Shown one piece after another: positions 1-8,406 of a stretch of DNA of 64,000 bases (position 1 is its first letter; each line of letters opens with the position of its first letter). The notes beneath the pieces are model-generated. The model did no database searches, was not told the DNA's origin, and was given only the letters and a program-made list of their open reading frames with translations. The position numbers were made by a program, and so were the translations under genes. The DNA comes from Pseudomonas frederiksbergensis (lineage in GTDB: Bacteria > Pseudomonadota > Gammaproteobacteria > Pseudomonadales > Pseudomonadaceae). Location: positions 4,980,001-5,044,000 of the forward strand of contig NZ_CP018319.1 of assembly GCF_001952935.1 (NCBI RefSeq), read 5' to 3'.

Positions 1-458
1 TCGGCGAAGGCCCAAAGCAAGGTGCCTACTGAGGCAACGAAAAATTCATGCCTTTGAACTTTCCTGGAGATGCTGCTGCGTATCACGTCGGCTGCATGGG
101 TCAGGCGGCGTCTATGTTCCTTTTCAGATATTTCCTGAATCTGCTGAGCTTTGGTTTCTGAGCAAATTCCGTATAAGTGAGGCAGTCTTTTTACCTGCAT
201 TAATACGACTTCGGCAGTGACACCATCTACAAGACCTATGACCTTGTTGATGTACCTATCAAGCGCTCCAGTGACCTGGAACATCATCGCTAGACAAACC
301 AAAAAGGCGCCGAACCTAGCGAGCCACGTCCAATCGTCAAGCCGGATGCTGAGCCAAGTCCCGATTGCCAGCACGACTACCATCAGTAGGTAGCCGGCCA
401 CCACATAGTGGGTAGGAATGTGAAATGACTTGTTCGCTACTTCATCGACGGGATTCAT
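1..458 (-). CDS. Membrane protein of unknown function, 3' part outside window
   Basis: An open frame runs leftward from an ATG at 456-458 to the window edge without a stop (152 codons seen). Two strongly hydrophobic stretches are visible near residues 19-38 and 45-65, and a third begins at the cut end, so this is a multi-pass membrane protein with a charged loop between (many Lys, Arg, Glu and Gln). I do not recognise a family. It sits at the left edge of the phage region, next to the repressor genes, and may be a phage accessory gene. The frame is unbroken and codon use looks genuine, but the length and end are unknown. Confidence 0.6.
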   Translation of the reverse strand, partial: MNPVDEVANKSFHIPTHYVVAGYLLMVVVLAIGTWLSIRLDDWTWLARFGAFLVCLAMMFQVTGALDRYINKVIGLVDGVTAEVVLMQVKRLPHLYGICSETKAQQIQEISEKEHRRRLTHAADVIRSSISRKVQRHEFFVASVGTLLWAFA

Positions 459-503
459 GCGTTTACTATCAACCTTTGCATCCGAGCTAGTGGGGCTTGG
501 GTG

Positions 504-869
504 TTATCGCTCGTAACTCTTAACGATGTTTCCATGTTCGTCGGCAGTTATTGCGTGCTCGCCAGTTTTTTCGTCGTACAAGCGTTCCACCCTTCTGATC
601 CCTTCTTCAGCGGTGGATAGCAGATATCTGAGTTGGCTCAAGGCGAGCACGATGCTCTGGTCTGCCGACTCAATCGAGTTCTCTTTCGCCCATGCTTCGT
701 ACGCCTCCTGGTCAAGAATGGCTTGGTCGTGTGAATACGACTCCTCAAGCCGAGCGATGATTTCCGCATTGAGGCTCCGCTTTGCGTGTTTGGCGGATGA
801 CTCAAGCATTTCACGAAGCTCTACCGGCATTCTCAGTGAGTAGGGGGGCAGAACGTGACGATCAGACAT
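504..869 (-). CDS. Arc-family (ribbon-helix-helix) DNA-binding protein
   Basis: The N-terminal half carries the Arc/Mnt ribbon-helix-helix pattern: a short strand (PPYSLRMP), then ELREMLESSAKHAKRSLNAE and EIIARLEE, with the typical R-S-L-N-A-E-I turn. The C-terminal ~70 residues are a charged helical extension without a recognised domain. Reading could begin at a GTG at 915-917, but that codon lies inside the presumed operator and upstream of the predicted transcript start, so ATG at 867-869 (MSDRHVLPP) is preferred; it gives 121 residues. It is divergent from a second Arc-type gene at 993, and both are probably phage repressors acting on the shared region between them. The family assignment is firm; the target is inferred. 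Confidence 0.8.
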   Translation of the reverse strand: MSDRHVLPPYSLRMPVELREMLESSAKHAKRSLNAEIIARLEESYSHDQAILDQEAYEAWAKENSIESADQSIVLALSQLRYLLSTAEEGIRRVERLYDEKTGEHAITADEHGNIVKSYER

Positions 870-898
870 GGGCAGCTCAATGTATAGGGATGGTTTTG

Positions 899-975
899 AT
901 TGTGGATGTGGATTCACAAAGATTCAAGAATCCACTTGACGTCAAAATAGAGTGACTGCATTATGAATCCACATC
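899..975. promoter_or_regulatory. Divergent promoters with Arc-type operator repeats
   Basis: A perfect 12-bp inverted pair, GATGTGGATTCA at 905-916 and TGAATCCACATC at 964-975, flanks the gap between the two Arc-type genes. A third half copy, GAATCCAC, is at 928-935. A rightward promoter TTGACG (936-941), 17-bp spacer, CATTAT (959-964) leads to the 993 gene. A leftward candidate TTGAAT (complement of 922-927), 17-bp spacer, CACAAT (complement of 899-904) leads to the 869 start. One arm lies in the leftward spacer and the other overlaps the rightward -10, which is the usual arrangement for mutual repression. Binding is inferred. Confidence 0.6.
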
Positions 976-992
976 AGCGCAGGAGCGAAATC

Positions 993-1169
993 ATGCAAGA
1001 CAAGCTAAGGGCTTCACCATTCCCTCTGCGGTTGGCAGATAGAGTGAAAGAAGAGGTCAAGGGCGAGGCGAGCAAAAATCGCCGCAGTCTGAACGCTGAG
1101 ATCGGTCTTCTTATCGAGGAGGGACTGAAATGGCGGGAAATGCGGAGCAGCAGACAGGTTCAGGCCTAA
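993..1169 (+). CDS. Small Arc-family DNA-binding protein
   Basis: A 58-residue protein made almost wholly of the ribbon-helix-helix fold: strand SPFPLRLADRVKEEVK, then the helix-turn-helix-like part NRRSLNAEIGLLIEEGL. The motif RRSLNAEI matches the divergent partner's RSLNAEII. Start at ATG 993 is chosen because AGGAG lies at 981-985 with 7-base spacing; the upstream ATG at 963 overlaps the -10 and operator. It is probably a phage repressor of the Arc/Mnt type that binds as a dimer of dimers. It is followed by a hairpin and then the Rha-type gene in the same direction, so it may head an early regulatory operon. Confidence 0.8.
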   Translation: MQDKLRASPFPLRLADRVKEEVKGEASKNRRSLNAEIGLLIEEGLKWREMRSSRQVQA

Positions 1170-1175
1170 AACGAA

Positions 1176-1203
1176 GAAGCCCCGGCGTGCAGGCCAGGGC
1201 TTC
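1176..1203 (+). terminator. Hairpin, possible attenuator
   Basis: GAAGCCC (1176-1182) pairs with GGGCTTC (1197-1203), with inner GG/CC pairs and an unpaired C opposite A at 1183/1196. No T-run follows, so simple termination is doubtful. The same stem with the same C-A mismatch recurs at 12085-12117, and a related one at 14172-14200. Confidence 0.45.
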
Positions 1204-1234
1204 AGATGTGAACACTTTGGAGAAGGATCACGAA

Positions 1235-2143
1235 ATGAATAGTACCACAGTGGTTGATATGCGCCAGTTTGTTGCGGTCCGGGATGGCCTGCTTTTCACC
1301 ACCTCGCAGAATGTCGCCGATGCCTTCGGAAAGTTACATAAAGACGTTCTTCGCAAGATTGACAGCCTGGAGTGCTCGTCCGAATTCACTGAGCGCAATT
1401 TTACGCTCAGTGGCTACATCGATGGATCTGGGCGCCGCCTCCCTCAGTGGGACATGACCAAGGACGGCTTCATGTTCCTAGTCATGGGCTTCACTGGAAA
1501 AAAGGCTGCAGCTATCAAGGAAGGCTATATCGCCGCCTTCAACGATATGGCAATGCTGCTGGGTAAAAGCGCTCAAGGCATCGTGGGTGAAGTGGTCGCG
1601 AACGCGCTCGGCAAAGAAGGAGCGCTCATCTTGAGCAATGTAATGCGCTGCCGGGTCGCCAAGCTAGGTTCGGATCATCAGCGTAGCGCTACAGCCAAGT
1701 TGGCATCGGCGCTCCACGCACGATTCAATGTTCCGCGCATCGAACTGATCCCCGCCGACCAAATGGACTCGGCTTGCAACTTCATCGCTGCCTACGCGAT
1801 TGAAGGCGAGTACCTGGGCAAAGAAACAAAACATCAGCCGAACCTGAGCTTTCCCATTGAAGCGCTGACCGCTCGCCGCGAAAGCATGATGACGATCCGC
1901 AACGGCGAGCAGGCCTGGCTTGATGTGACGCTACACGATCTGCGTGACATTCGCGGCGATGAAACCCCTTGTGAAAAGCTTCTGGGTGAGCTGACAAAGG
2001 CGGGCCATGACATTGAAGGTTGCTGGTGGGAGCTTCGCACCTATCGCAACAAAGTTCGTGAGCTTGTCAGTTTTGCTACGGGTATGAATCGGGTCATTGA
2101 AGATCCTCACCGGTACGCCGTTAAGCCGAGGAATGCAGCATGA
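1235..2143 (+). CDS. Rha-family phage regulatory protein
   Basis: Residues ~10-110 carry the phage Rha pattern: RDGLLFTTSQNVADAFGKLHKDVLRKID, later FTLSGYIDGSGRRLPQWDMTKDGF and MGFTGKKAAAIKEGYIAAFN. In characterised phages, Rha proteins interfere with growth or regulate lysogeny. The C-terminal ~190 residues are a separate unnamed region. Start ATG 1235 is favoured by AGAAGGA seven bases upstream; an earlier in-frame GTG at 1130 overlaps the Arc gene and is unlikely. The stop shares ATGA with the next gene, so the two are probably translationally coupled. Length 302 residues. Confidence 0.8.
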   Translation: MNSTTVVDMRQFVAVRDGLLFTTSQNVADAFGKLHKDVLRKIDSLECSSEFTERNFTLSGYIDGSGRRLPQWDMTKDGFMFLVMGFTGKKAAAIKEGYIAAFNDMAMLLGKSAQGIVGEVVANALGKEGALILSNVMRCRVAKLGSDHQRSATAKLASALHARFNVPRIELIPADQMDSACNFIAAYAIEGEYLGKETKHQPNLSFPIEALTARRESMMTIRNGEQAWLDVTLHDLRDIRGDETPCEKLLGELTKAGHDIEGCWWELRTYRNKVRELVSFATGMNRVIEDPHRYAVKPRNAA

Positions 2144-2868
2144 ATGCGCTGATGACCGTTCCATTTCATGGAGTACAGCTCTATCTGGTTGAGCATGACG
2201 GGCAGCCGTTCGTTCCGATGCGCCCATTGGTTGAAGGTATTGGGCTCGACTGGAAAAGCCAGCATGCGAAGCTATCAGCGAATCAGCGCCGCTGGGGGAT
2301 GGTGAACATCACCACGCCTTCGGCGGGTGGCGCGCAAGAGTCGTCTTGTATCCCGCTTCGAAAGCTACCCGGTTGGCTGTCCAAGCTTGAGCCTAACAAG
2401 GTCAAAAAGCCGGAAGTGCGGCAGAAAGTCGAAGAGTTCCAAGACGAATGCGATGACGCCCTCTGGCAGTACTGGAACGACGGTCACGCTGTAAACCCAC
2501 GATCTCAACAGCCAGCGGCAAACGATTCCGCCGTCGAGTTCGGCAAGCTTGCGCTGGCGCATCTGCCAAACCTCGGTGATACCAGCAAGCAGGCTCTGCT
2601 GAGTCATATCAGCGAGCTGGCATTTGGTCAGCGCTTGATTCCACTACCCAAAGTGGAGGAAAGCCTCAAGTTGGCTGGCGAGGTCGGCGAGCTGTTGGGC
2701 GTAAGCGCCCAGAAGATCGGACGCCTGGCGAATCATCATGGAATGAAAACGGATCAGTACGGAGAGATCCGGCTTGATAAGTCGAAGTACAGCGACCGAC
2801 AGTGCGAGACTTTCTTTTATAACTCTGCCGCAGTTGAGCGTTTCAGGGAAATCCTGAAGCCCGAGTAA
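2140..2868 (+). CDS. Phage antirepressor N-terminal domain (P22_AR_N) protein
   Basis: The first ~110 residues have the P22 antirepressor N-domain pattern: VPFHGVQLYLVEHDGQPFVPMRPLVEGIGLDWKSQ, then RKLPGWLSKLEPNKVKKPEVRQKVEEFQDECDDALWQYW. The C-terminal part (residues ~150-242) includes AGEVGELLGVSAQKIGRLANHHG, a small DNA-binding-like helix pair. Such proteins relieve repression or act in phage regulation. It overlaps the Rha gene by ATGA. Having Arc-type repressors, Rha and an antirepressor side by side just before the tape measure gene suggests a transplanted regulatory module. Confidence 0.8.
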   Translation: MNALMTVPFHGVQLYLVEHDGQPFVPMRPLVEGIGLDWKSQHAKLSANQRRWGMVNITTPSAGGAQESSCIPLRKLPGWLSKLEPNKVKKPEVRQKVEEFQDECDDALWQYWNDGHAVNPRSQQPAANDSAVEFGKLALAHLPNLGDTSKQALLSHISELAFGQRLIPLPKVEESLKLAGEVGELLGVSAQKIGRLANHHGMKTDQYGEIRLDKSKYSDRQCETFFYNSAAVERFREILKPE

Positions 2869-2907
2869 CGGCCGGCCCAAGAGCGTCACCTAATTGCAAA
2901 ACCATTA

Positions 2908-2931
2908 CCTCGCCTTGGCGGGGTTTTGGTC
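2908..2931 (+). terminator. Intrinsic terminator after antirepressor gene
   Basis: CCTCGCC followed closely by GGCGGGG and TTTT forms a GC-rich hairpin with a short T-run, 40 bases past the antirepressor stop. Confidence 0.55.
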
Positions 2932-2980
2932 GTTCCTCCTGATGGTGGTAGATTGCCGCTGTCTAAAGGGAGGATGTGAA

Positions 2981-3277
2981 ATGGAATACCTGATTATTTG
3001 GCTCGCAATTGCCGGCGCGTGTGCATATTTCGCAAATCAGAAGGGTAGAAGCGCTTTAGGGTGGTTTGTGATCGGCTTCCTCCTTTCCTTCATCGCCCTG
3101 ATTATCCTATGGGTGCTCCCACCTGTTGGATTTGATGACGCCAAGAGCCAAGAGATCGCTCGCAAGTTTGGCGTATCGTCGCTATACAGAAAATGCCCGG
3201 AGTGCGCAGAGCTCGTTCAGCGAGAGGCAATTAAATGCAAGCACTGCCAGGCCGTTCTGCCAGCAATTAGCGCGTGA
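2981..3277 (+). CDS. Small membrane protein with C-terminal zinc ribbon
   Basis: Two hydrophobic segments (residues ~2-16 and ~24-48; LIIWLAIAGACAYF and WFVIGFLLSFIALIILWVL) are followed by a cytoplasmic tail holding C-P-E-C ... C-K-H-C, a four-cysteine zinc ribbon near residues 70-90. Start ATG 2981 is set by AGGGAGG 7-8 bases upstream; a longer frame from 2894 would begin inside the terminator. The general layout recalls small two-helix phage proteins such as superinfection-immunity types, but this is only a resemblance. 98 residues. Confidence 0.7.
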   Translation: MEYLIIWLAIAGACAYFANQKGRSALGWFVIGFLLSFIALIILWVLPPVGFDDAKSQEIARKFGVSSLYRKCPECAELVQREAIKCKHCQAVLPAISA

Positions 3278-3294
3278 CCACATAGAACAAATAG

Positions 3295-3350
3295 AACCCG
3301 CCTCGGCGGGTTTTTTATTACCCGTAGGCCGGCCAAGCGCCGGCTTTTTT
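3295..3350 (+). terminator. Two tandem terminator hairpins before tape measure gene
   Basis: First hairpin: CCCGCC/GGCGGG with TTTTTT (3297-3316). Second hairpin: GCCGG (3328-3332) pairs with CCGGC (3340-3344), then TTTTTT (3345-3350). The second T-run ends 17 bases before the next ATG, so a terminator stands directly in front of the gene's ribosome binding site (CTGGAGAAAGGC). Confidence 0.65.
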
Positions 3351-3366
3351 ACGCCTGGAGAAAGGC

Positions 3367-6300
3367 ATGACTGAGACAGCACGCCTTGTTATCGCCGTAG
3401 ACAGCACGCAGGCAAGGTCGGCAACGGCTGAGCTGAGCAATCTTGAGCGTTCATCGAAAAATACAGAGTCCGCGGTGTTGCGGCTTGCCTCTAGCGGCGG
3501 ACTGGCAGTAACCCAGCTCAGCAAGGTCCAAGAAGTAGGGCGAAGCGCAGCCAATAGCGTCTCAGGTTTGGGTGAAGCACTGAAGGCAACTGCGGGCTTA
3601 CTAGGTGCAGCGTTCAGCGTGAGGGAAGTGGCTGCTGCCGCTGATGAGTACGCGAACCTGACTAACCGACTGCGATTAGTGACCGAAGGGGCGGTACAGC
3701 TAGCTGCTGCTCAGGATGCCGTGTTCAGCGCTGCTCAAGCGTCGCGTCAATCTCTGGAAACCACGGCATCCGTTTTTCAACGTGTTGCCCAGAACGGCAA
3801 GCAGTTGGGATTGAGCTTTGCTGACGTAGCAAGCATTACCGAAACCATTGCGAAGTCTGTTGCTCTCAGTGGCGCAAGTGCTCAGGCGGCAGAGGCAGCT
3901 CTGACGCAATTCGGTCAGGCGCTCGCATCAGGCGCGCTTCGCGGCGATGAACTGAACTCCATCATGGAGCAGACGCCAGCTCTCGCTCAAACCATTGCTC
4001 GCGGACTGGGAGTATCTGTCGGCCAGTTGCGCGCCATGGGTGCCGAAGGGGAGCTTACTTCAGAGAAGCTCATCAAAGCTCTGACCGGTCAAAAAGCAGC
4101 GGTAGATGAGCTGGCTACGACAATGCAGGTGACTGGTAGCCAAGCGCTGACGGCGTTCGGCAACTCGCTTACTCAAGCCATTGGAAAGCTGGATGAGGCC
4201 GCAGGGGCTAGCAACAAGTTTGCTGGCGCCATTCTTTCAATGTCGCGCGCCCTGGATGGATTCAGCTCCGGCGAGTTCTCAGATTTCTTTCGCGACAACA
4301 AGGAAACGGTAGCAGGACTAAATAGCGAAATCGGTACCACGCTATCCCGTATGCGTGATCTGAACACTGCTCGTGCCAAGCTGAACCCAAACGACGCCGG
4401 CGATACTGTTCTCTTCAACTTCAAGTTCTACAATCGCGACGAGCTAGACCGTGAGATCGCAGGGCTCAGTAAACGGGCCGATGAAGCCCGCTCCACCATT
4501 GAAAAGATGAAGAAGGATGCCGCCGGTGTCAGCGGGCAATCCCCGAAAGGCGACGCTGCTGGGGCTAGCGCTGTAAACGAGGCGTACGAAAAACAGCTTA
4601 AAAGCCTTCAAAAAATGGCTGCCCTTCAGGGCGATAACACTGAAGTGGCCAAGACTCGCTATGCAATCGAGCATGGCGAACTCGGTAAGCTGCTTCCGGC
4701 GCAGGAAGAATTACTGCTCAAGTACGCTAGAGAGAAGGATGCCAAGGCAGCCTCCGAGGCAGCAGTAAAAAAATACGGATCGGCAGCAGAGAAGGCGGCC
4801 AATCAGGAGAAGAAAGCTCTCGATTCCCTACTCGCGCAATCCGCCATATCGACAAACTCTACCAACGCCATGGCTGACGCCTACCTGGCCGGCGCCGACA
4901 ACGTCCGCGAATTGACGATCCAGCAGAAGATCGAAGAGGAGCTGCTCAAGACTGGTGCCGGTGCGCGGGATGCAGTAACTGCCGCAGTCAATCGCGAAGC
5001 CGACGCCAAAGATCGCCTGGACATCGATCAGTCCATTGCCAGCATGCGCATCGAAACCACGCAGACCCTGGCTCAAGCTACAGCCACGCTGCAGGGCAAG
5101 ACCGCGCTCGAAGCTTTCAACATTCAGAAGTCGATGACTGTTGCACTGGCCGGCAAAAACATCGAGTACGGCAGCGAGGAATATCAGCTTCTGCTCGACC
5201 AGACCAAGGCCCAGCTTGACGCCAATAAGGCGCTAGAGCAGGCCGGTCAGGTTGAGGGCATCGTTGATCGCCTGAACCCTCAGATCAAGCTGTTGAAGGA
5301 TTACACGGCGGAGCAGGATGCACTCAACGCGGCTATTGCTCGCTACCCTGAGAATGCAGCGCTCTATCAAGACGCCCTGGCCAAGCTCGGCCGGGAATAC
5401 GAAGTCAACCAAAGCAAGGCCACGATCTGGGGGCAGCTCACCGAAGGCGCGATTGATCGCATCGACGGCGTGTTTGCTGATGCCTGGGCGAACATCGGCA
5501 GCGGCGCAAACAATCTGTGGGACAGCTTGGTCAAGGGTGCGAAACAGGCCTTTGGCGAGATCGCTCACATGCTCACCACCAAGCCGTTGCTGGCCTCGAT
5601 CAGCAACTGGCTGACCGGTACCGATAACGGCCAGGGTTTGTCGTCGGTGTGGGGCAAGTTGCTGGGCGGCGCGACCGGCCAGCAGGGCGGAAGCGGCGGC
5701 ATGTCCGGTATGGGCAGCAACCTGGTCTCGATGGGTAAGAGCATCTACCAGGCGTACAGCGCGATCACTGGTGTCGGCGCCGAGGTCGTGTCGGGTTATG
5801 CCTCGGGTGGCGTCTCCGGAGCTATTCAGGGTGGTGCCAGCTACTACGGCAACATGCTCTCCAATATCAGCAGCACGCTGTCGAATGGCTTCACCAGTCT
5901 GGTTTCGACGTTTACTGGTGCGACCGCCGTTCAGACCGCTGCAATCATCGGCGCTGAGGGCGTCACTAGCGCGGCGCTGACTGGCGCGGTAACAGAAGGT
6001 GCCGCCGCCGTTGGCGCGCAGTTCACTACTGGCGTGGCCACGACCTCGGCGGCGACCTATGCCGCGGCTGAGGCGGGCGCAGCGGCCACTGCCGCCTCCC
6101 TTGGTGGGCAGATCAGTGCTGCCGTGTCTTCAATGGCAGCCATGTGGCCACTCGCGGTCGTTATGGGCATGTACCAATCCGGCAAGCTGTATGACTCAGG
6201 CGTGCGCCCTGACGCAGGAGAGATCATGGACAGCGGCGGCAAGACAGCCCTCGGCAAGGTCGCCATGGCACCAGGTGCGGCGATGTCGGGTTTCTTCGAG

Positions 6301-8406
6301 GCGCAAGACAAGGCGCTGAGCAAGGTGGTTGGCGGCAAATGGGCGGCCATTCTCAGCGGCTCGACCCTGCACCAGGCCGTCACAAAGTATGTGGGGGAAA
6401 AGCTGTTCGGCGGTTCATGGCAGACCAAGAATTCGGGTATCACCCTGGGTGTAGAGAACGGCCAGCTTGAGGGTCAGCAGTTCATCGACCAGAAGAAAAA
6501 AGGCGGACTGTTCTCCAGCAGCAAGAAGCGCACCCGGTATAGCGCACTGGACGCGCAGACTGCTGAGTCCCTGTCTGCTGTCTACGATGCCACCGAGCAA
6601 GGCGTTATCGCTTTGGTGTCAAGGATCGGCATTTCTGCAAACGAAGGTACGTTTGACGGTCTGAACATCGCCCAAAGCAAGCTGTCGACCAAAGGCAAGA
6701 CCGGCGAGGAAGTTCAAAAACTCGTCAGCGATTGGTTCAGTTCCGCATCGGATCAGATGGTCGGCTTCCTCGACGGCGGTACCGGCGGGTTCGGCTACTC
6801 CTTCGCGGAGCTGGCGCAGCGCATTGCCAGCTTCGAGACCTTCAACGGCACGCTGGACACGCTGAACATTGCGGTCCTGGGTCTCAGTCCGCACAGCATG
6901 GAGCTGGCGAACTCGCTGATTGCGGCGGCTGGCGGGATGGAGGCATTCCAGACTGCGACCAACACTTACTACGACAACTTCTTCAGTGAGGCGGAGAAGG
7001 CTGACGACACCCTGTCGGCGATCACCAAGCAGTTTGCCGGGATGGGGGTGACCCTTCCTGGCACGCGCGATGCGTACCGGGGTATGGTCGAAGCCTTGGA
7101 CATGACGACCGCCTCTGGTCAATCAATGTTCATGACGCTTACCGGCCTGGCCGGCAATGCAGCGCAGGCGTATTCGATCCTCGAGCAGCGGGCAGGTGCC
7201 GCGGCCGAGGCTACCGCTGCTGCAGCCGCTGCGGCAAAGGAACTCGCTGACGCGCTGAAAGAAGCGCTGATGGGCTCCGTCTCCAGCGCCATGAGCGCCG
7301 TCCAACGAGCCGTCTCCGCCGAAAAGGATGCGTCGACCAAGGCGTACAACGCACGGATCACGTCGCTCAACGACATGGTCAGCACGGCAACCGAAAACGT
7401 CAGCGGCTTGACGGCAGTGGGCAACGATCTGAGCGCGGCACTCAAGGCACTCCGCGGCGACTCGGATGACGCCGTGAAGATGCTGCGCGCTCAGGCTCAG
7501 GCCACGTTGCAATCAGCATTGGCTACGGCGAAGGCGGGTGGCTCGCTGTCGGGTGTCACCGGTCTGGAGGATGCGCTCGACACCGTCAGCAATAACAACA
7601 CTGACCTGTACGGCTCCCTGGAGGACTTCGCGCGGGATCAGGGTCGCACAGCCAATGTCGTGGCGGAGCTGAACGGTATCAATGGCAAGCAGCTCACCAC
7701 GGCCGAGAAGTCGCTGGAAGGGCTTGAGACACAAATCGAGCTGGCCAAGGCGGCTTATGACGCTCAGATGGCGCAGTTCGATCAGCAACTGGCTTTCGCC
7801 CAGGCGCAGATGGATGCGCTCAACGGCATCGACTCATCAGTCATTAGTGTATCGGCAGCTATCTCGGCGATGAATGCCTCGGTTGTGGCAGCGCTGTCGG
7901 CTATCTCTGGCCCGGCAACGGGCGCCACCTCGACCAACAATGAAACCCTAGTCGAGTCGCTTTACAACTCGGTACTGGGTCGAAAATCAGAGGCGGAAGG
8001 AAAAGCTAACTGGGTCGCTTGGCTAAAATCTGGCGCGGTGACCTATGACCAGCTTTTTGCGGGCTTTACTGGCTCGGACGAGTACAAGCAGAAAAAGGCG
8101 GCCGGTGTGCCGGGCTTCGCTGCCGGTGGCAACTTCGGCGGCGGCCTGCGGCTGGTCGGTGAGCGCGGCCCGGAACTGGAAGTCACAGGCCCGAGCCGGA
8201 TCTACAACGCCAACCAGACGGCGGCGATGCTCAGCGGTGGTAGCAACAACGCCAGCGTAGTGGCTGAGCTGCGCGCAGTCCGGGCCGAACTGGAAAGCAT
8301 CAAGGCCAACACTCAGGCCAGCGCACAAAGCGGAGGAAAACTGGTGCGGACCATTGACCGAGTAACCGACGGCGGCAACGCCATGCTCACCCAGGAGCTT
8401 GCATGA
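3367..8406 (+). CDS. Phage tail tape measure protein
   Basis: 1679 residues, with the size and make-up of a long-tailed phage tape measure: alanine/serine-rich helices, and an N-terminal tape-measure domain at residues ~70-270 (AAADEYANLTNRLRLV; later GDELNSIMEQTPALAQTIARGLGVS). Hydrophobic stretches lie near residues 820-880 and 920-935, as expected for a protein that enters the host membrane. Near 1527-1575 is a DUF4214-like segment (LVESLYNSVLGRKSEAEG), and near 1597 the GERGPE motif often found at the end of such proteins. It sets tail length and guides DNA entry. It begins after a terminator with a good RBS and ends in ATGA overlapping the next gene. Confidence 0.93.
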   Translation: MTETARLVIAVDSTQARSATAELSNLERSSKNTESAVLRLASSGGLAVTQLSKVQEVGRSAANSVSGLGEALKATAGLLGAAFSVREVAAAADEYANLTNRLRLVTEGAVQLAAAQDAVFSAAQASRQSLETTASVFQRVAQNGKQLGLSFADVASITETIAKSVALSGASAQAAEAALTQFGQALASGALRGDELNSIMEQTPALAQTIARGLGVSVGQLRAMGAEGELTSEKLIKALTGQKAAVDELATTMQVTGSQALTAFGNSLTQAIGKLDEAAGASNKFAGAILSMSRALDGFSSGEFSDFFRDNKETVAGLNSEIGTTLSRMRDLNTARAKLNPNDAGDTVLFNFKFYNRDELDREIAGLSKRADEARSTIEKMKKDAAGVSGQSPKGDAAGASAVNEAYEKQLKSLQKMAALQGDNTEVAKTRYAIEHGELGKLLPAQEELLLKYAREKDAKAASEAAVKKYGSAAEKAANQEKKALDSLLAQSAISTNSTNAMADAYLAGADNVRELTIQQKIEEELLKTGAGARDAVTAAVNREADAKDRLDIDQSIASMRIETTQTLAQATATLQGKTALEAFNIQKSMTVALAGKNIEYGSEEYQLLLDQTKAQLDANKALEQAGQVEGIVDRLNPQIKLLKDYTAEQDALNAAIARYPENAALYQDALAKLGREYEVNQSKATIWGQLTEGAIDRIDGVFADAWANIGSGANNLWDSLVKGAKQAFGEIAHMLTTKPLLASISNWLTGTDNGQGLSSVWGKLLGGATGQQGGSGGMSGMGSNLVSMGKSIYQAYSAITGVGAEVVSGYASGGVSGAIQGGASYYGNMLSNISSTLSNGFTSLVSTFTGATAVQTAAIIGAEGVTSAALTGAVTEGAAAVGAQFTTGVATTSAATYAAAEAGAAATAASLGGQISAAVSSMAAMWPLAVVMGMYQSGKLYDSGVRPDAGEIMDSGGKTALGKVAMAPGAAMSGFFEAQDKALSKVVGGKWAAILSGSTLHQAVTKYVGEKLFGGSWQTKNSGITLGVENGQLEGQQFIDQKKKGGLFSSSKKRTRYSALDAQTAESLSAVYDATEQGVIALVSRIGISANEGTFDGLNIAQSKLSTKGKTGEEVQKLVSDWFSSASDQMVGFLDGGTGGFGYSFAELAQRIASFETFNGTLDTLNIAVLGLSPHSMELANSLIAAAGGMEAFQTATNTYYDNFFSEAEKADDTLSAITKQFAGMGVTLPGTRDAYRGMVEALDMTTASGQSMFMTLTGLAGNAAQAYSILEQRAGAAAEATAAAAAAAKELADALKEALMGSVSSAMSAVQRAVSAEKDASTKAYNARITSLNDMVSTATENVSGLTAVGNDLSAALKALRGDSDDAVKMLRAQAQATLQSALATAKAGGSLSGVTGLEDALDTVSNNNTDLYGSLEDFARDQGRTANVVAELNGINGKQLTTAEKSLEGLETQIELAKAAYDAQMAQFDQQLAFAQAQMDALNGIDSSVISVSAAISAMNASVVAALSAISGPATGATSTNNETLVESLYNSVLGRKSEAEGKANWVAWLKSGAVTYDQLFAGFTGSDEYKQKKAAGVPGFAAGGNFGGGLRLVGERGPELEVTGPSRIYNANQTAAMLSGGSNNASVVAELRAVRAELESIKANTQASAQSGGKLVRTIDRVTDGGNAMLTQELA

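Noticed and set aside
963..992. ATG 963 as start of the small Arc gene
   Set aside because: It lies within the -10 and operator; ATG 993 has a proper RBS.
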